The position numbers and the translations under genes were made by a program. This document shows, piece by piece, positions 11,131-22,400 of a stretch of 64,000 nt of DNA; position 1 is the first letter of the stretch, and each line of letters opens with the position of its first letter. The stretch covers positions 16,267,298 to 16,331,297 of the forward strand of contig OX465583.1 in NCBI GenBank assembly GCA_950022655.1, given 5' to 3'. The notes below the pieces were generated by a model. The model did no database searches. It was not told the DNA's origin and saw nothing but the letters and a program-made list of their open reading frames with translations. This stretch comes from Alentia gelatinosa (Eukaryota; Annelida; Polychaeta; Phyllodocida; Polynoidae).

Positions 11131-11629
11131 AAAGCACACACAGGTTACTAGACTTGCTCATGTCTTTGATTATGAACATTCATTAAATGATTGAACAAAA
11201 TAGGAATAAAGTTCATTAAAGTATGTATCCTTCTCTGACTGGCCCTGCATCCCAACAAGGAGGGTAGCCAAAGGATGTAGGGACTGGAGCAGGTCTAACA
11301 GGTTACCAGCCAACAGACGGCGGCACCAGTCACAACCACTCCACACCCACCCCCGCCACGTCATGCATCCCTCTCCAAGCATTGACTCCCTACTTCCTGT
11401 CCGGCTTGTATCTCAGCACAGACCTGCCTTTGGGGGCAATATGTGCCCAAGACGCCAGTTTTTCATATATCCTAAATTCACAGATTATTAGGAGTATTTT
11501 GTGTTTTACTTGTAAAAGAGAGTTGCACATAGTATATGGTAATATTATGTCCAAAGTTAATCCTACTGTTCGTGCAGTGGCGCCACTTGGTGATTTCTAG
11601 ATATTATCAATTATCAGTCAAAACTGGTT
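11131..11629. other. Intergenic, nothing recognised
   Basis: Mixed sequence with no recognisable gene. Confidence 0.4.
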
Positions 11630-12115
11630 CCTTTGAATTCTAGTGCCACTCTCATCCCAGATCTTTCGCGGCACTAGCGCTGGCTTAATCTCTGCCCCAA
11701 TCCAAAGCTGGTTCCCTGGGTATCCACTAAAGACAGGGGAGACCAGCGAACATTTCAGATTTAAAACAAAGCAACTGTCAAAAGTTATACAAGTCAAACA
11801 ACTCACATATCATGAGTATGGAAATGTGGGAATTGTTAAAGGAGCTTCACAGACAATCCGGCTGTTTCTTTGTCAGACTTAAACCATTTCATAATGGGAA
11901 TTCACAGTTGATTAGACTGCAACTTCAGAGGGGCACATGGGCATTGATGACAAAACAAAGCCCTGCAATGCATGAGGTGCTTTCCACTGTAGAAAGTTAT
12001 CCCAGAGATTTGGGCCCAAACAGGCAGGTTGGGGCAGAGATACAAGCGACCGCAGGAAGTAGAGCGCAGGATCTCTGCTGGGAGAGTATCCTAGTGCCAA
12101 ATGAGTAAATCTGAT
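11630..12115. mobile_element. Element-like segment with imperfect inverted ends
   Basis: The left part (about 11640-11725: TAGTGCCACTCTCATCCCAG, then ATCTCTGCCCCAA) resembles the reverse complement of the right part (about 12015-12105: GGGGCAGAGAT ... GGGAGAGT..CTAGTGCC). This suggests inverted terminal regions of about 80 bp around an interior of about 290 bp. An open frame of 98 codons at 11812-12108 runs through it without recognised domains. Confidence 0.4.
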
Positions 12116-13160
12116 ATTTTGTCTAGTTTATCCAATCCGAATTGGTAAAATAGACCAATTATCATTTGCTTGATTCACATAGGAAAAGCACTGGAAAATA
12201 CAGTTTTCTTTAATATTTAAAAAAAAAATGGCGACCTATGAGTTTTAAAACAGAAATATATAATACTATTCATCTACTATATTCAATGAAAGCTTCATGA
12301 AAATTTAATGGGTTTTACTATGTGAAAAGCAACTTATTAGAATTTCTATATATTCTATCATAAAATTACCATAATATTGATCTCCGAATCAAAAACGAGG
12401 GACCCCCGATTCTTAAGTTGAATATGTGCTCTGCAATATTTAGAGAACATGATATCCAATTTTCGGGAAAATGACATAGGTTATAATTTTCAAGCCATAT
12501 TGTCCGCTTAGCCTTTAAATCAGGCATAGTCTTTAGGATTATTTATTTCAGTGGAAAGCACCTCATGTGCAGGGTTTCCTTTATTCAACAAGACTTTTGT
12601 GCGCCTTCGAAGGGGTAGTATACAAACTGCTAATTTACAATAAACAGTAGTTTAGTACTAAAGAAAAAGGGTCGAAGCTCATTTAATGTGTCTAGATTTC
12701 ATATACTCATAAGATATGAGTTATTTGACTTTCATAACTTTTTACGGTTACACCTTTTAAAATTTCAAATGTAGTTTCTGTATGTGACGTCACTGGATTA
12801 AAGCAGAGATTAACCGCAGGCACTATGAAAGATCTGCTCGGAGAGTGATCCTGCCTATTACTGCAATATTGACTATCAGACTGCATTGACTGACAGCCTG
12901 GATACTGGTAATGATAAATCTTAGGCAAAGTTACCTTGAACTTTGTAATCTCCGAAATATCTTATTCATATCAGCTTAAAATGAATGGAATTGCTTGGAC
13001 CGGGCACCAGCTAAGACAAAAATATGGACAGTACCCAGTCTTATAGCTGCTCACACTGTATGTTAGACTTATAGCTTCTCGGCTATTGATTCTATACAAT
13101 CATATTTACACGCATGAATGCTATTCATTATATAACTGCATATTAGCACGCGTATGTTAT
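12116..13160. other. AT-rich intergenic DNA
   Basis: AT-rich, with A-runs near 12220 and no recognisable coding or RNA gene. Confidence 0.45.
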
Positions 13161-13164
13161 TCCG

Positions 13165-13330
13165 AGTCATTTTTGTTTTGTTCTTGAACTTTTCCATTGA
13201 GTTGCGGGAGATTTTTCCTTAATAAGAATTGCTAGGGTCAAGGTAGATAGATACTAACACAGGGAATGGGAACATTAACAAACCTCCACTCGTCGCATGC
13301 AGTGACAGGAGTGGGAGGAAGTAAGAAAAA
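13165..13330. repeat. Dispersed repeat, copy 1 (partner at 14785-14915)
   Basis: TTGTTCTTG.A.TTTTCC, GGGTCAAGG.AGATAGAT and AGGGAATGGGAA.ATTAACAAA occur in the same order and orientation at 14785-14915, 1.6 kb downstream. Diverged copies of an unclassified repeat. Confidence 0.7.
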
Positions 13331-13560
13331 CTGTTATTCTTTCTCTTTGCGTCTCTTTCTCTGTTTCTATCTCATTTGCTCCCCGTCCCACGTGTTTCCA
13401 TCTGTTTATCTCTTACTGTTTCTTCACCACTCCCTCGCTATCTCTCAGTTTCCTACTCGCTATGTATCTCTCTCTAACTTCCTCTCTAGATTTCCATTTT
13501 TCTCATTCCTCCATTTTCTTGTCGTTTTCCTTGTTTTTCTCTTCTCTTTCCCCCATTAGG
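13331..13560. repeat. Pyrimidine-rich (TCTCTTT) low-complexity tract
   Basis: A long C/T-rich tract built from TCTCTTTC and TCCTC words. The 97-codon frame through it is low-complexity. Confidence 0.6.
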
Positions 13561-14784
13561 AGATACAGAGAGATGGCATGGAGAAATGACCTGTCCAGGC
13601 ATGAAATGAACAAAATCAATATGGTGGCCGGGGTGAGATGAGCGTCTCCCGGTCTGGGCTTTGTCGGTTAGAACGAGGCTGTACACCTGGGGTAATGCCC
13701 TGGTAAGATGGCCTCGTTTTGACCTAAGAGAAATACCAAATTTCTACATATATATATCGTTTAAAACATTTAATCATACTCTCGCTTTTACAAAATGCAA
13801 TTGAATAGGCTACCTGTATAGGACTCCATATTGTAGTATTAGAGACGATACAGCAGTACATAATCATCATGAACCCCCGAGAATTCATTTTATGAAAATA
13901 ACTATAAAGCAATCTATATTATCACATAACTTTGGTCGTATCGCTTGCTCCTAACCATTTCGTATTTATGACTTTACGTCACACTGTCTATACGCATTAT
14001 ATTTTTCTTTAAAAAGGTCGACTGTAGATACATAATATATAACAAGTGCGTTTGGTAGTTTCCATTAAATTGATCTATATAGTACCTTTGAGGTATTAGA
14101 AACATAAAGAATGCAGAAAGGAACTGGGATAAGTCCTGAAAAAAGGATACTTTGAGATCATAAAATTAACTAAACGATAGCAATGTTAGATAAAACAAAG
14201 TATTTAGAAATACCAATAATAGACAAGGCAAGGGATAGGTCAGGACAAGACAATAGGTTAATCATTTATGTAAGGTGTTCGATCCAATAGCTAAATTGAC
14301 TTCCTTTAGTGATTCAAATTCATCATATGTATTAGTGTTTCTTACAAGAACAGGTTGATTGTTCCATAGTGATCGATCTTCCATAATAATGGAGAGTCCT
14401 CATATAAGATATACTATTTGGTATGGATTTAATTGCAATACATTTTTTTACCAAGGCAGATTACATCGAATCGTTGGAGAAATATACTTGACAAATTGTT
14501 TTAGCGCCTTAAAAATGGGATTTGGTAGACTTGTGGTTGTTCTGTATTGAATTCTAAAATACACGTTTGTTTTGAATGTACGACTATGATGTTTCGTTGC
14601 AAACAATAATCTGCTTGTTCACTGATACGATCATCTGCACCAAACTTGCACAATGATCGCATCTGACAATCTTGTTCAGACCTTAACACCTCAAACAGTC
14701 TCCAAAATATCAACATCGATACGTCCCGGGCGGCCATTAAACTACCGGAGAGCAGAGAACAGTCATGGTTTTGTTTTATTCCAT
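13561..14784. other. Intergenic, nothing recognised
   Basis: AT-rich DNA. A GGTGGCCGGGGTGAG word near 13624 is the only GC-rich point. No gene seen. Confidence 0.45.
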
Positions 14785-14915
14785 ATTATTTTTTTCATAT
14801 TGTTCTTGTATTTTTCCGTTGAGCTGACAGAGTTTGGATAAAAAAGAATCGGTAGGGTCAAGGGAGATAGATGTCAGGGCAGGGAATGGGAATATTAACA
14901 AAGCCCCACTCGATG
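14785..14915. repeat. Dispersed repeat, copy 2 (partner at 13165-13330)
   Basis: Second copy of the repeat described at 13165, same orientation. Confidence 0.7.
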
Positions 14916-15205
14916 CCAGGCGTTTTCTTTCTCATGCATTTAGATGAGGTTGGTTTGACTTGGCTTCCACTCACAAAGAAATCTCCGGTGTTTTTTCTCT
15001 CTTCGCTGGACCACATCAGAAACCTTTCCACTGGGATATGAATAGCATTCACACTGAGAGGTGACGGAGAAGGAAATGTCTGGTAATTCTGTCTGTGAGC
15101 CTCCACCAACATCACAAAGAATACTGATGAACGAGGTACATCAGAGACTCGAGATGAAGTATAGTCCTTTGAAACTAATCTGAGACTTCCAGTTACTATT
15201 ATCAA
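14858..15205 (-). CDS. Open frame of unknown status, 115 codons
   Basis: An open frame of 115 codons with an ATG start and mixed, non-repetitive composition over most of its length. Its C-terminal end runs into the dispersed repeat at 14785-14915, which argues against a conserved host protein. I see no domain, signal peptide or membrane segment. It could be a remnant of a mobile element or a chance frame; chance is more likely. Confidence 0.15.
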   Translation of the reverse strand: MIIVTGSLRLVSKDYTSSRVSDVPRSSVFFVMLVEAHRQNYQTFPSPSPLSVNAIHIPVERFLMWSSEERKNTGDFFVSGSQVKPTSSKCMRKKTPGIEWGFVNIPIPCPDIYLP

Positions 15206-15329
15206 ATACGCACAGTGACTGATGGCTCTAACATTCGTTTAATATCGGAGACTTTACTATATTCTTGTTATAAGGGGGAATTTTCGCCGCCTATCAGCTT
15301 TTATGTCAGTCCCGTTTGGGCAGAAACAA

Positions 15330-16390
15330 CGGTTGTATGAGGTTTTGTGAACAAGTATGTTGTAATGGTATCAGAATCGATGGTTTTGTGGATAGGCAAC
15401 TGTAAGCCACGAGAGGTTGTCTCGTAGTAACACACGAGCCTTTCCAATATACAATGGCTTTGAGGCTGTATACCATGGATTTGAATCTGAATACCATGGT
15501 TATAGTTTTTAAACAATCGGTAGTGGTTTACTGAGTCCCCGTCGCAGACTTGGTACACGATGGATAATAAACTTTTGGTATTTTATAGGTTGCAGACATG
15601 GCGTTGTGTAGTAATAATACTTAGCAATGATTGTTATAGGTATGGGACATTGAGTTGTGTGGTAGTATTTCTTTTCGCTGTTTGTTGTGGTATATAAATT
15701 TAAAGTTACCATGATCGGGCATTGTACGGTGGTATAGACGCTGCAAGACATCATCTATATCACTTCCTCTCTCACCCTCCACCATTGTGCAAGACATCAT
15801 CTTTATCACTTCCTCTCCTACCTCCCACCAGTATTGCCATTTTAAACGGTGTTTAGATATGGACTATTCTTTCTCGTCTATAGCACAATGGGACTATTTT
15901 CCTTTATTTTCCATCGTGGTATACAGATTCAAATCTGTGGTACACGGCCTCAAAACCATGGTAAACGGGGAAAATAGTCCCTTGGTTTTATAGAGCAAAG
16001 GAATAGTCCCTATTTTCATACCGTTCAATATGGCAATTCCTGAGTGTGATTCATTTGAAAAGAAGGATAATTAATGCAAGAAACGATGGTTATGTGGAAT
16101 GGCGGCTCTGTAAACCACTCGAGGAAGTGTTAGATAGTGTGTTACAACACGTCAACCTCTCATGGTTTATGGCAGCCTGTCCACAAAACCATCAATTATT
16201 GTCTATTTATTAACCATTGTATACAAAGACCCCATCGAAAATGTATGGGGATTCAGTAAACCAAGACCCATTTTATAAAACCAGTCAGATACCATAACTA
16301 TGCTAGTGCTCGTGTATTACTGCGCGTCAACCTCTCATGGTTTACTGCCGCCTGTCCACAAAACCATCGATATTTGTCTACGTATATACT
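15330..16390. mobile_element. Cluster of foldback elements (subfamily E, related to 61579-61968)
   Basis: Several partial copies of the 61.6-62.0 kb element: an inverted piece at about 15370-15545 and forward pieces at about 15845-16205 and 16206-16385. Shared words include GATGGTTTTGTGGA.AGGC, CCTGTCCACAAAACCATCGA, GTGGTATACGGATTCAAA-like sequence, TAGAGCAAAG.AATAGT and CGTCAACCTCTCRTGGTTTA. The arms pair into hairpins. The flanking block at 15580-15835 also recurs at 16390-16622, so part of the cluster may have arisen by local duplication. Confidence 0.75.
15580..15838. repeat. Local duplication, copy 1 (partner at 16390-16622)
   Basis: GACATGGCRTTGTGTAGTA, GGTGGTATAGACGCTGCAAG and ATCACTTCCTCTC...CCTCCACC recur in the same order at 16390-16622. 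Each copy lies next to subfamily E foldback sequence. Confidence 0.7.
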
Positions 16391-16622
16391 ATTGGTATGT
16401 TGTAGGTGTGGGACATGGCATTGTGTAGTAGTTGTATTTTGTTTATGATAGTTGTAGTGGTGTGTACTATTGGCATGTTGTGGGCACGGGACCTGACGTT
16501 GTGTGGTGGTATTTCTTTTTGATGGTTGTTGTGTTTTATAATTGGAACACCGGGCATTATATGGTGGTAGAGATGCTGCAAGGCAGCGTCTGTATCGCTT
16601 CCTCTCCGACCTTCCACCGGAT
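16390..16622. repeat. Local duplication, copy 2
   Basis: Second copy of the segment at 15580-15838, diverged by substitutions and small gaps. Confidence 0.7.
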
Positions 16623-17000
16623 CCAGAAACGTCGTGCCCACCTAAGTAGATACTTTGACCCTGACTCCTGCTGCCCTCTGGTGGCAGAAGTCCCAAGACC
16701 GAGAGATAACACAACTGACGCCAACCCCCATGCCCCCACCCGCCCCCACCGCGCCGTGTGCCCGTCAGGGGGCGTCTGGGCACGTCTAAAACAAATACCC
16801 GGCCTGCACCGCGGGGGCCCAGGCGCACAGGCGCAGCCGGAAATCCATAGCGCCACCTTTCGGGCGAGGAGCTCATAAATCAGGAGTCGCTCGGTAACGA
16901 CGCCGCCTTCCGCTAGAGGTCCTCCCGAGCAGGCGGCGATCAATGTGCATGCGCGTGGTCAGATAGAGGCTGCGCGTCGCATGGGGTGTAAGGGAGAGGA
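16623..17000. promoter_or_regulatory. GC/CpG-rich island
   Basis: CpG-rich stretch with CCCTCTGGTGGCAG (about 16673), close to a CTCF core, CAGGGGGCGTCTGG (about 16769), AGCGCCACCTTTCG (about 16851) and a CGGAAAT ETS-like site. No coding sequence recognised. Confidence 0.35.
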
Positions 17001-17878
17001 GGTTGTGGGATATATATGTATGTATATATATATAAAGTGTCGTGGTTATAAGTCTCTGAAGATTCATACACTGAGTGACACCCCCCTGGTTGCGTTCACA
17101 TTATGTTGTTAAATCCTGATACTTGAATGTTCTCTGTAAAACAACTTAAACACGAGTTAGAATTCACACGCCGCCGAGCCTGTTTACCGCCGTGAGGGAT
17201 GGGCCGGAGTTCCTCCGCGGGCAGATATTGACCTTTTACTTGACGGCCGCGTCCTCCAGCCGCAAGTAATATGGACTGTACGCCCCGGGTGTGGTGTAAT
17301 ATGGACTATACGCCCCGGGTGTGGTATTTCCGGTTAAGTCGCGCATGTGCACGTCGATAGCGAATGCTGTCGGGCTTTCAAAGTTAAAGTCCCGGCCGGG
17401 TTGCCATGAAACCACAATAAGAAGCCCAGAGGCTGACAAATACCACTGCTGAGCTGAACCCATGGGGTGTCAGTTACGTTTTAGGGCCAGATGAATAAAA
17501 CAGAACAAGAAGATAAAATCGGAAACGGAAGAAGACGAGAAGGAGGAGGATGTGGGTGCCTGGAATTTTAGTGTAATACTTTAAATCATACCTAATGTAT
17601 TATTATGTACCTGTGACCGTTTTCCCTAGGTGTCGTTTTTAAGGACTTATATCACTGTGACATACGGGATACAGCCATTCAACAAAATGTGACGTACGTC
17701 ATCATGAGACCAGGGAAACTCCATTTTCAGGTAGATAATGATACGGAAACAAAATATTTTATAAAATGGCCAAAAAGACAGCATTTAAAACTTTTAGTAA
17801 GATGTAACTTTATTTAGTCTTACCTAATACAATATCATGTAGCACTATCAATCATATATTATCATGAAACATTACAAA
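17001..17878. other. Intergenic with a 28-bp tandem duplication
   Basis: TAATATGGACTRTACGCCCC GGGTGTGGT is duplicated head to tail at about 17268-17323. After it comes GTGGTATTTCCGGTTAAG, also found near 42190. The rest is AT-rich without a gene. Confidence 0.5.
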
Positions 17879-18143
17879 ATTTCATATGATTGTTTATATG
17901 GCATGAGTTGTCTTCGCAGAATGATATCACGAAGCGGAGCTGAGTGATATCTGTAGCGGAAGACAACGAATGGCATGTAAACAATTATATGAAATTGAGT
18001 GATGTTTAGATTTTATCCTACCCTGTCACATGTTTTTAACTTCATATGTCACCAGAGGCATATAAATATTTTATGGCATAACCGTGGCATACAGGCCCAC
18101 TATGTTAAGTCTATAGAGATTTATATGAGGGGTAGGATAAAAT
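17879..18143. mobile_element. Two-part foldback element, copy A
   Basis: The hairpin part, 17879-17994, has arms TTTCATATGATTGTTTATATG and the matching right arm (left arm given to 20 bases: TTTCATATGATTGTTTATAT), with a GATATCAC/GTGATATC centre around GAAGCGGAGCTGA. The block part, 18010-18143, is bounded by TTTTATCCTACCC and GGGGTAGGATAAAA inverted ends and contains GTGGCATAC (18084) and ATGTTAAGTCTAT. No coding capacity. Same architecture as copies B, C, D, E and F. Confidence 0.8.
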
Positions 18144-19159
18144 ACAATACACAATGTAATGTTGATGCTGAAATACAATGTAACACTTAAATCAAACGTC
18201 ATGTTATAAAATGTAACACCTTTAATCCGCACATTGGTCTTATGCCACATACATGTGACAACTACATCTTACCATCAATATGTACTTTCAATGGAAGGCT
18301 GTCGTTGAGGGTTTTATTGAATCATTTCGTCTAAAAATGTCATTTTCTCTGGAGTGGAAATGAAAGCGAAGCAGCATCTTGACGTTGTTCTATAAATGAT
18401 ATGTTGGGCGCCTCGTGTGGACCGACCTCTCCGGAAATATCTCCAAACTATTTCAGAATTTAATCAATTCCTTTCCGAGGAGAGGGATTCTTTTCTAGGA
18501 TTAGGTGACTACATTTAGTGCTTATTGATCTTCAAATTGCGCAAGGCGAGAAGATTATTGTTTATTGACAGAAACATATCAATGTTGTCAATCAAAAAGT
18601 CTATGTTCACCTTCCTAACTTAAATAAAATCTTCGGGTTGAATAGATGAATGTATCACCTCTTGGTAATCAATTAAAACTGAGGTTTATTTCTGTATTAC
18701 CAAAACGCAATTCCTAAAAAGACATGTTTTCATTGTTTTACCAAATATTGTCAGTGGGTAGTTCATGACATTAAACCTGTAGAAAATTGATAATAACTCT
18801 TAGAGGAAAGTCAGGTGTCGTTCTGGATCTTTGGGGAAGGTGGCAAGAGAAGTATCTCTTCTCTGGAGGATCCGTTTGAGATGCTATGTGAAGTAAAAAT
18901 CTAAACAAGGGGAGGAGGGAACGTGACAAAAAATGAACAGTACCAACTCTCCTGTGGTTGTTTATTGAAGTGAATAACAATATGAACTAGAAATCATACA
19001 TTGGCATAACTGGAATTTGGCGGCTCGGCTTAATCACACATACGTCTAATTACCCCGCACCCACAAACGCAGGATCTGCTGCTGATAGGCCTTATTCCTA
19101 TATACCTATGGCTGTACACTCTATGCTTACACCACGCTCTGGGGGGTGGAGTAACTATC
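18144..19159. other. Intergenic, nothing recognised
   Basis: AT-rich DNA with no recognisable gene or repeat. Confidence 0.45.
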
Positions 19160-19217
19160 TGATACTACCCAAGGTTGGTATACTACCCAAGGTTGCCGTA
19201 TACTACCCAAGGTTGAC
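19160..19217. repeat. Three tandem copies of ACTACCCAAGGTTG
   Basis: ACTACCCAAGGTTG recurs three times at spacing of about 18-20 bp, separated by GTAT/CCGTAT. Confidence 0.8.
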
Positions 19218-19267
19218 ATTTAGACCAATCAGATTGTCTCTTATTAAACCACATTTGAAGGTATATA

Positions 19268-19435
19268 GGAATAGGGAAACCAAGTACCAGTGAAAGGAAG
19301 TCAAAATTACTCGGTAAGGCTTGGAAAAATTACTGCCCGCGGCCAGGGCCTTGGGCAGTAATTTTTCCAAGCCTTACCTCGTAACTTTGACTTCCTTTCA
19401 CCGGAACATAGTTTCCCTCTATTCCGATTGACTTC
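19268..19435. repeat. Long near-perfect inverted repeat (hairpin)
   Basis: Arms of about 70 bp. The inner 46 bp, from GTGAAAGGAAGTCAAA through GGTAAGGCTTGGAAAAATTA to CTGCCC, match with only about three mismatches. The loop is about 16 bp around GCGGCCAGGGCCTT. The outer part pairs as GGAATAG..GGAAAC with gaps. It could be a foldback element or a transcribed small-RNA-type hairpin; the sequence alone cannot decide. Confidence 0.9.
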
Positions 19436-19675
19436 CCAAATGGAATCAAAATCAAAATCGTAGCAGTGGACCACACTTCCATGATTGACTCGGCGATATG
19501 CCGCGATTGGCTCCCGACACCCCACGATTGGATACGCCAATTTCTCGATTGTGTCAGCGGCTGTCCTTCATTTTGAAGGTGAATATTCTTATAGAACTGC
19601 ATCGAGAATCATGTGAATAGACAATACTCCATAATTTTAGATTTGCAGCAATCATCATCGAGTCGAGTGCGGTTC
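19436..19675. other. CGATTG-rich stretch
   Basis: GATTGACTT, CGATTGGCTCC, CGATTGGAT and CGATTGTGTC recur at roughly 20-25 bp spacing. No gene. Confidence 0.4.
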
Positions 19676-19822
19676 TGTATTTATCTCACCCCTTTCTATG
19701 ACATTAAATAACATAGCTCAATTAGAATACACGCATAATATCATCACTTTATGGGGGTGATCGTTGACTATGTTCTTATAATGTTATTCCTATGGATAGA
19801 CTTGTACCAGGGTTGAGATGAG
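19676..19822. mobile_element. TTTATCTCACCCC-bounded block (hairpin part missing)
   Basis: Starts with TTTATCTCACCCC and ends with the diverged inverted end GGTTGAGATGAGG. Contains AATGTTATTCCTATGG, matching the AATGTTAAGCCTAT core of the other blocks. No complete adjacent hairpin seen. Confidence 0.6.
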
Positions 19823-20440
19823 GAACAGGTTTGCTGCTGAAATTTACTCATCAGTCGTTTTAAAGTAGAGATGTTTGCCGACTGTGTGTTTCTAACCTTT
19901 AAGGACGGTGCCTGCTGCCAAGCTACCCCCTTAAGAACGGGTGCTGGTGGCACATTATACCACTAAGGGACGGGCACATATTCGTCAAACCCCATTACTT
20001 GAGTGTTTAATCACATGATACGAACATAATCCTAAATATTTTATTTTTTCTGAATAGAAATACTAAATGTGGCATTAGACCTTCACTCTGTGAAAATCAG
20101 ATTAACATTGCTCCATTAATTCCTTGTTAAAAACGAATTTGTATATTTTTGAGAAATGATGTCTCAAGGCATCATTCGCCCTGGTCTGGTTGATGCCTCA
20201 AGGCATCATGCACCATTACAGGGTTAGGTCTGTGTCCTGTCACCGAACGTATGGTAATCGGTATGTGGTGCCAGATTCTATCATCGGTGATGAAAATTGG
20301 CAAGTGTAAACTGGGTCCAAACGAAATGATAAAGTGAATCAGTTAGCATGTGGGAACAGTGAAAATCGCCGATCTTTTGAACAGACTTTTAGCCTCCATA
20401 CCACCGTTCCGCTATTTGTATATTTGCATTGAACGAGTGG
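19823..20440. other. Intergenic; small GATGCCTCAAGGCATCAT repeat
   Basis: TCTCAAGGCATCAT and CCTCAAGGCATCAT occur about 37 bp apart (20163-20210); each can form a small hairpin (ATGCCT/AGGCAT). No gene. Confidence 0.45.
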
Positions 20441-20770
20441 TTTCTAAAAATCGGCTCTCATTTTGTCGGTAGGTGCAAACAGACCTATTGGTCGGCGCGG
20501 CGTGGCGTCACGACGTCTGGCCCTCAGCCTTGTTTGAGACAGAAACAGAATCTGACGTGTTTCTCTTGTATGATAAAACTCCGGCGGCGGTTTGCGGCAG
20601 TGAACGGAGGCGGGGGAGGGGTGCGCGGGGGTGTGGCTGGTTCGTTTAGATTGTTGATTACAGATGGATATATCGCCCGTCCACCCTCTCTCTCTCCCCA
20701 CACCCCTCGTGGATTCAGTACGAGATGTCTGATTGGTGGACGGCTGTCACGTGGTCTGTCAAGTGCTCTA
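20441..20770. promoter_or_regulatory. GC-rich stretch
   Basis: GC-rich sequence with GGCGGCGGTTTGCGGC-like words and a CACGTG E-box near 20750. No exon recognised; regulatory role uncertain. Confidence 0.25.
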
Positions 20771-21260
20771 TGTATATTTATTCGTTCTGATTTGTGAGTA
20801 ACTGTTGTGATCTCTATTCCATTTGTATCAGGTCTGTATACATAAATCATTGTGGATTGTATAGGAGAATACCTTTATATAGAGATATATAACTCATCAG
20901 CCCTAACTTCTACGCAAATAAAAAAAACACCACAGGAAATAAACAGAGAGAATAAGAATGATTGTCCAGACGGAGAGTTAAACAGAGCAATCGAAAAAAA
21001 AGTTTTCTGTACATTCTAGTAACGCTCGCCAAGTATAAACAGAAATATAACTTCAGATCCCAGATTTGTCTCAAATACCTTTAGAACAATGGCAAAAAAA
21101 TATTGTCCGGTCTGGTCACTTGATGTCCGCATCCAATCATATATATACTGACTAGGCTTGTCACAGACAGACTGGTCACCAGACCGAGTAGAGTGTAACT
21201 GGACTGATGAGTGCGTTATCGGACCGGTCAGTAAGTGACGAGACTAGTGAGTATTATCGT
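20771..21260. other. Intergenic with short ACTGGTCA/GACCGGTCAGT repeats
   Basis: Degenerate GACTGGTCACCAGACCGAGT, GGACCGGTCAGTAAG and ACTAGTGAGT words occur at 21150-21250. No gene. Confidence 0.45.
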
Positions 21261-21560
21261 AAAACTGGATGAGTTTTAATCTTGGCCACCGTATGCCACG
21301 ACTGGAGTTTGGCATAGTGACTTCATGAGGCGAAGCCGAGTGAAGTCCGGAGCCAAAACTTCAGGAGTGGCATGTGGTGGCCATGATTAAAACGAATTAA
21401 GTTTTGATTTTATCCTACCCCGTCTCCTCGATTTTGGAATATTATGTGATAACAATTCTGTATGCCACTAGTGGCATATAAAACTCTGTATGCCAGTCAG
21501 CGTGGCATACGGAAACTCAATGTTACGCCTATGGGATTTTATATTAGGGGTAGGATAAAT
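21261..21560. mobile_element. Two-part foldback element, copy B
   Basis: Hairpin 21261-21407: the left arm (GTTTTAATCTTGGCCACCGT, then ATGCCACGAC) pairs with the right arm ending GGCCATGATTAAAAC. The centre is GACTTCA-TGAGGCGAAGCCGAG-TGAAGTC. Block 21408-21560 is bounded by TTTTATCCTACCCC and GGGGTAGGATAAA. The word GTATGCCAC is in the arm (21291) and in the block (21460; inverted GTGGCATAC at 21502). No coding capacity. Confidence 0.85.
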
Positions 21561-21593
21561 GAACAGACCGGTCAGTGTGTGATGGTACCAGCC

Positions 21594-21840
21594 ATTATCT
21601 CACCCCGGTATTTTTCTCCATAGGCTTAACATTAGGAACTCGTACTCCACAGCCGTGAGGTTTGTGTACCCAATACTCCATGGCTTATTGGGTGATTCAT
21701 TTCATCAATAATTAATGTTATACGGGGTGAGATAAGATCAGAAACTCACTCGATGAAAATAAATTGGTCTGTACTCCACCTCGTTTGACCACAGAGGGCT
21801 CTTTTGGTCAGAGGGCTAAGAGATTCAATTCATCAACAAT
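21594..21840. mobile_element. Foldback-family block with one arm remnant, copy G
   Basis: Block bounded by ATTATCTCACCCC (21594) and GGGGTGAGATAA (21724-21735), with CATAGGCTTAACATT inside. The word GTACTCCAC occurs in the block (21642) and again just outside it (21771), where the hairpin arm would be expected. No complete hairpin remains. Confidence 0.65.
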
Positions 21841-21949
21841 AAATCAATATTTACATCAATAGTTTGTATAGCTTTCCTGGATTTGTTTGTCTTCCTTGAC
21901 TACTGACCAATCAGCATAACTTGCCCTACTTGCCGACCAGGTTCAACTA

Positions 21950-22400
21950 GCCCATCTCTTCCACCTAGTTTCCTTAACACGCTCGCCTAACCCCATCTAG
22001 TTTAACTTGCCCATCTTGCCCCACCTAGTTTGACCTACTAATCTAGCTCCGATTAGTTTAGCTTGCCCATCTCGCTAACGTACAACATACCCATCTCACC
22101 CCGCCTAGTTTAAAGTTATTCACCTACCCCTATCTAATTTGACTTATTCATCGTTCCCCGCCTAGTTTAAATAATGTGACCTGCACGCTTGCACGCTGCA
22201 CGCAAATTTGTCCATCTCATCCCGAGTTTGACTTCAACTGACCCATCTTGCCCATCTATATTTACTTGCCCATCTTCCCTGCCTAGTTTAACTTGCCCAT
22301 CTCACCCAACTGGTTTAAGTTGCTCCCCTACCCTATCTAGTTCAATTCGGCCGCCTAGTTTAACTTGCCAAACACAACGGGCCCACCTGACTGGCCCGAC
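21950..22400. repeat. Degenerate tandem repeat GCCTAGTTTAACTTGCCCATCT
   Basis: Units of about 26-30 bp carrying CCTAGTTTAACTTG and CCCATCT words, strongly diverged and with gaps. Displayed consensus is a description of recurring words, not an exact unit. Confidence 0.7.
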
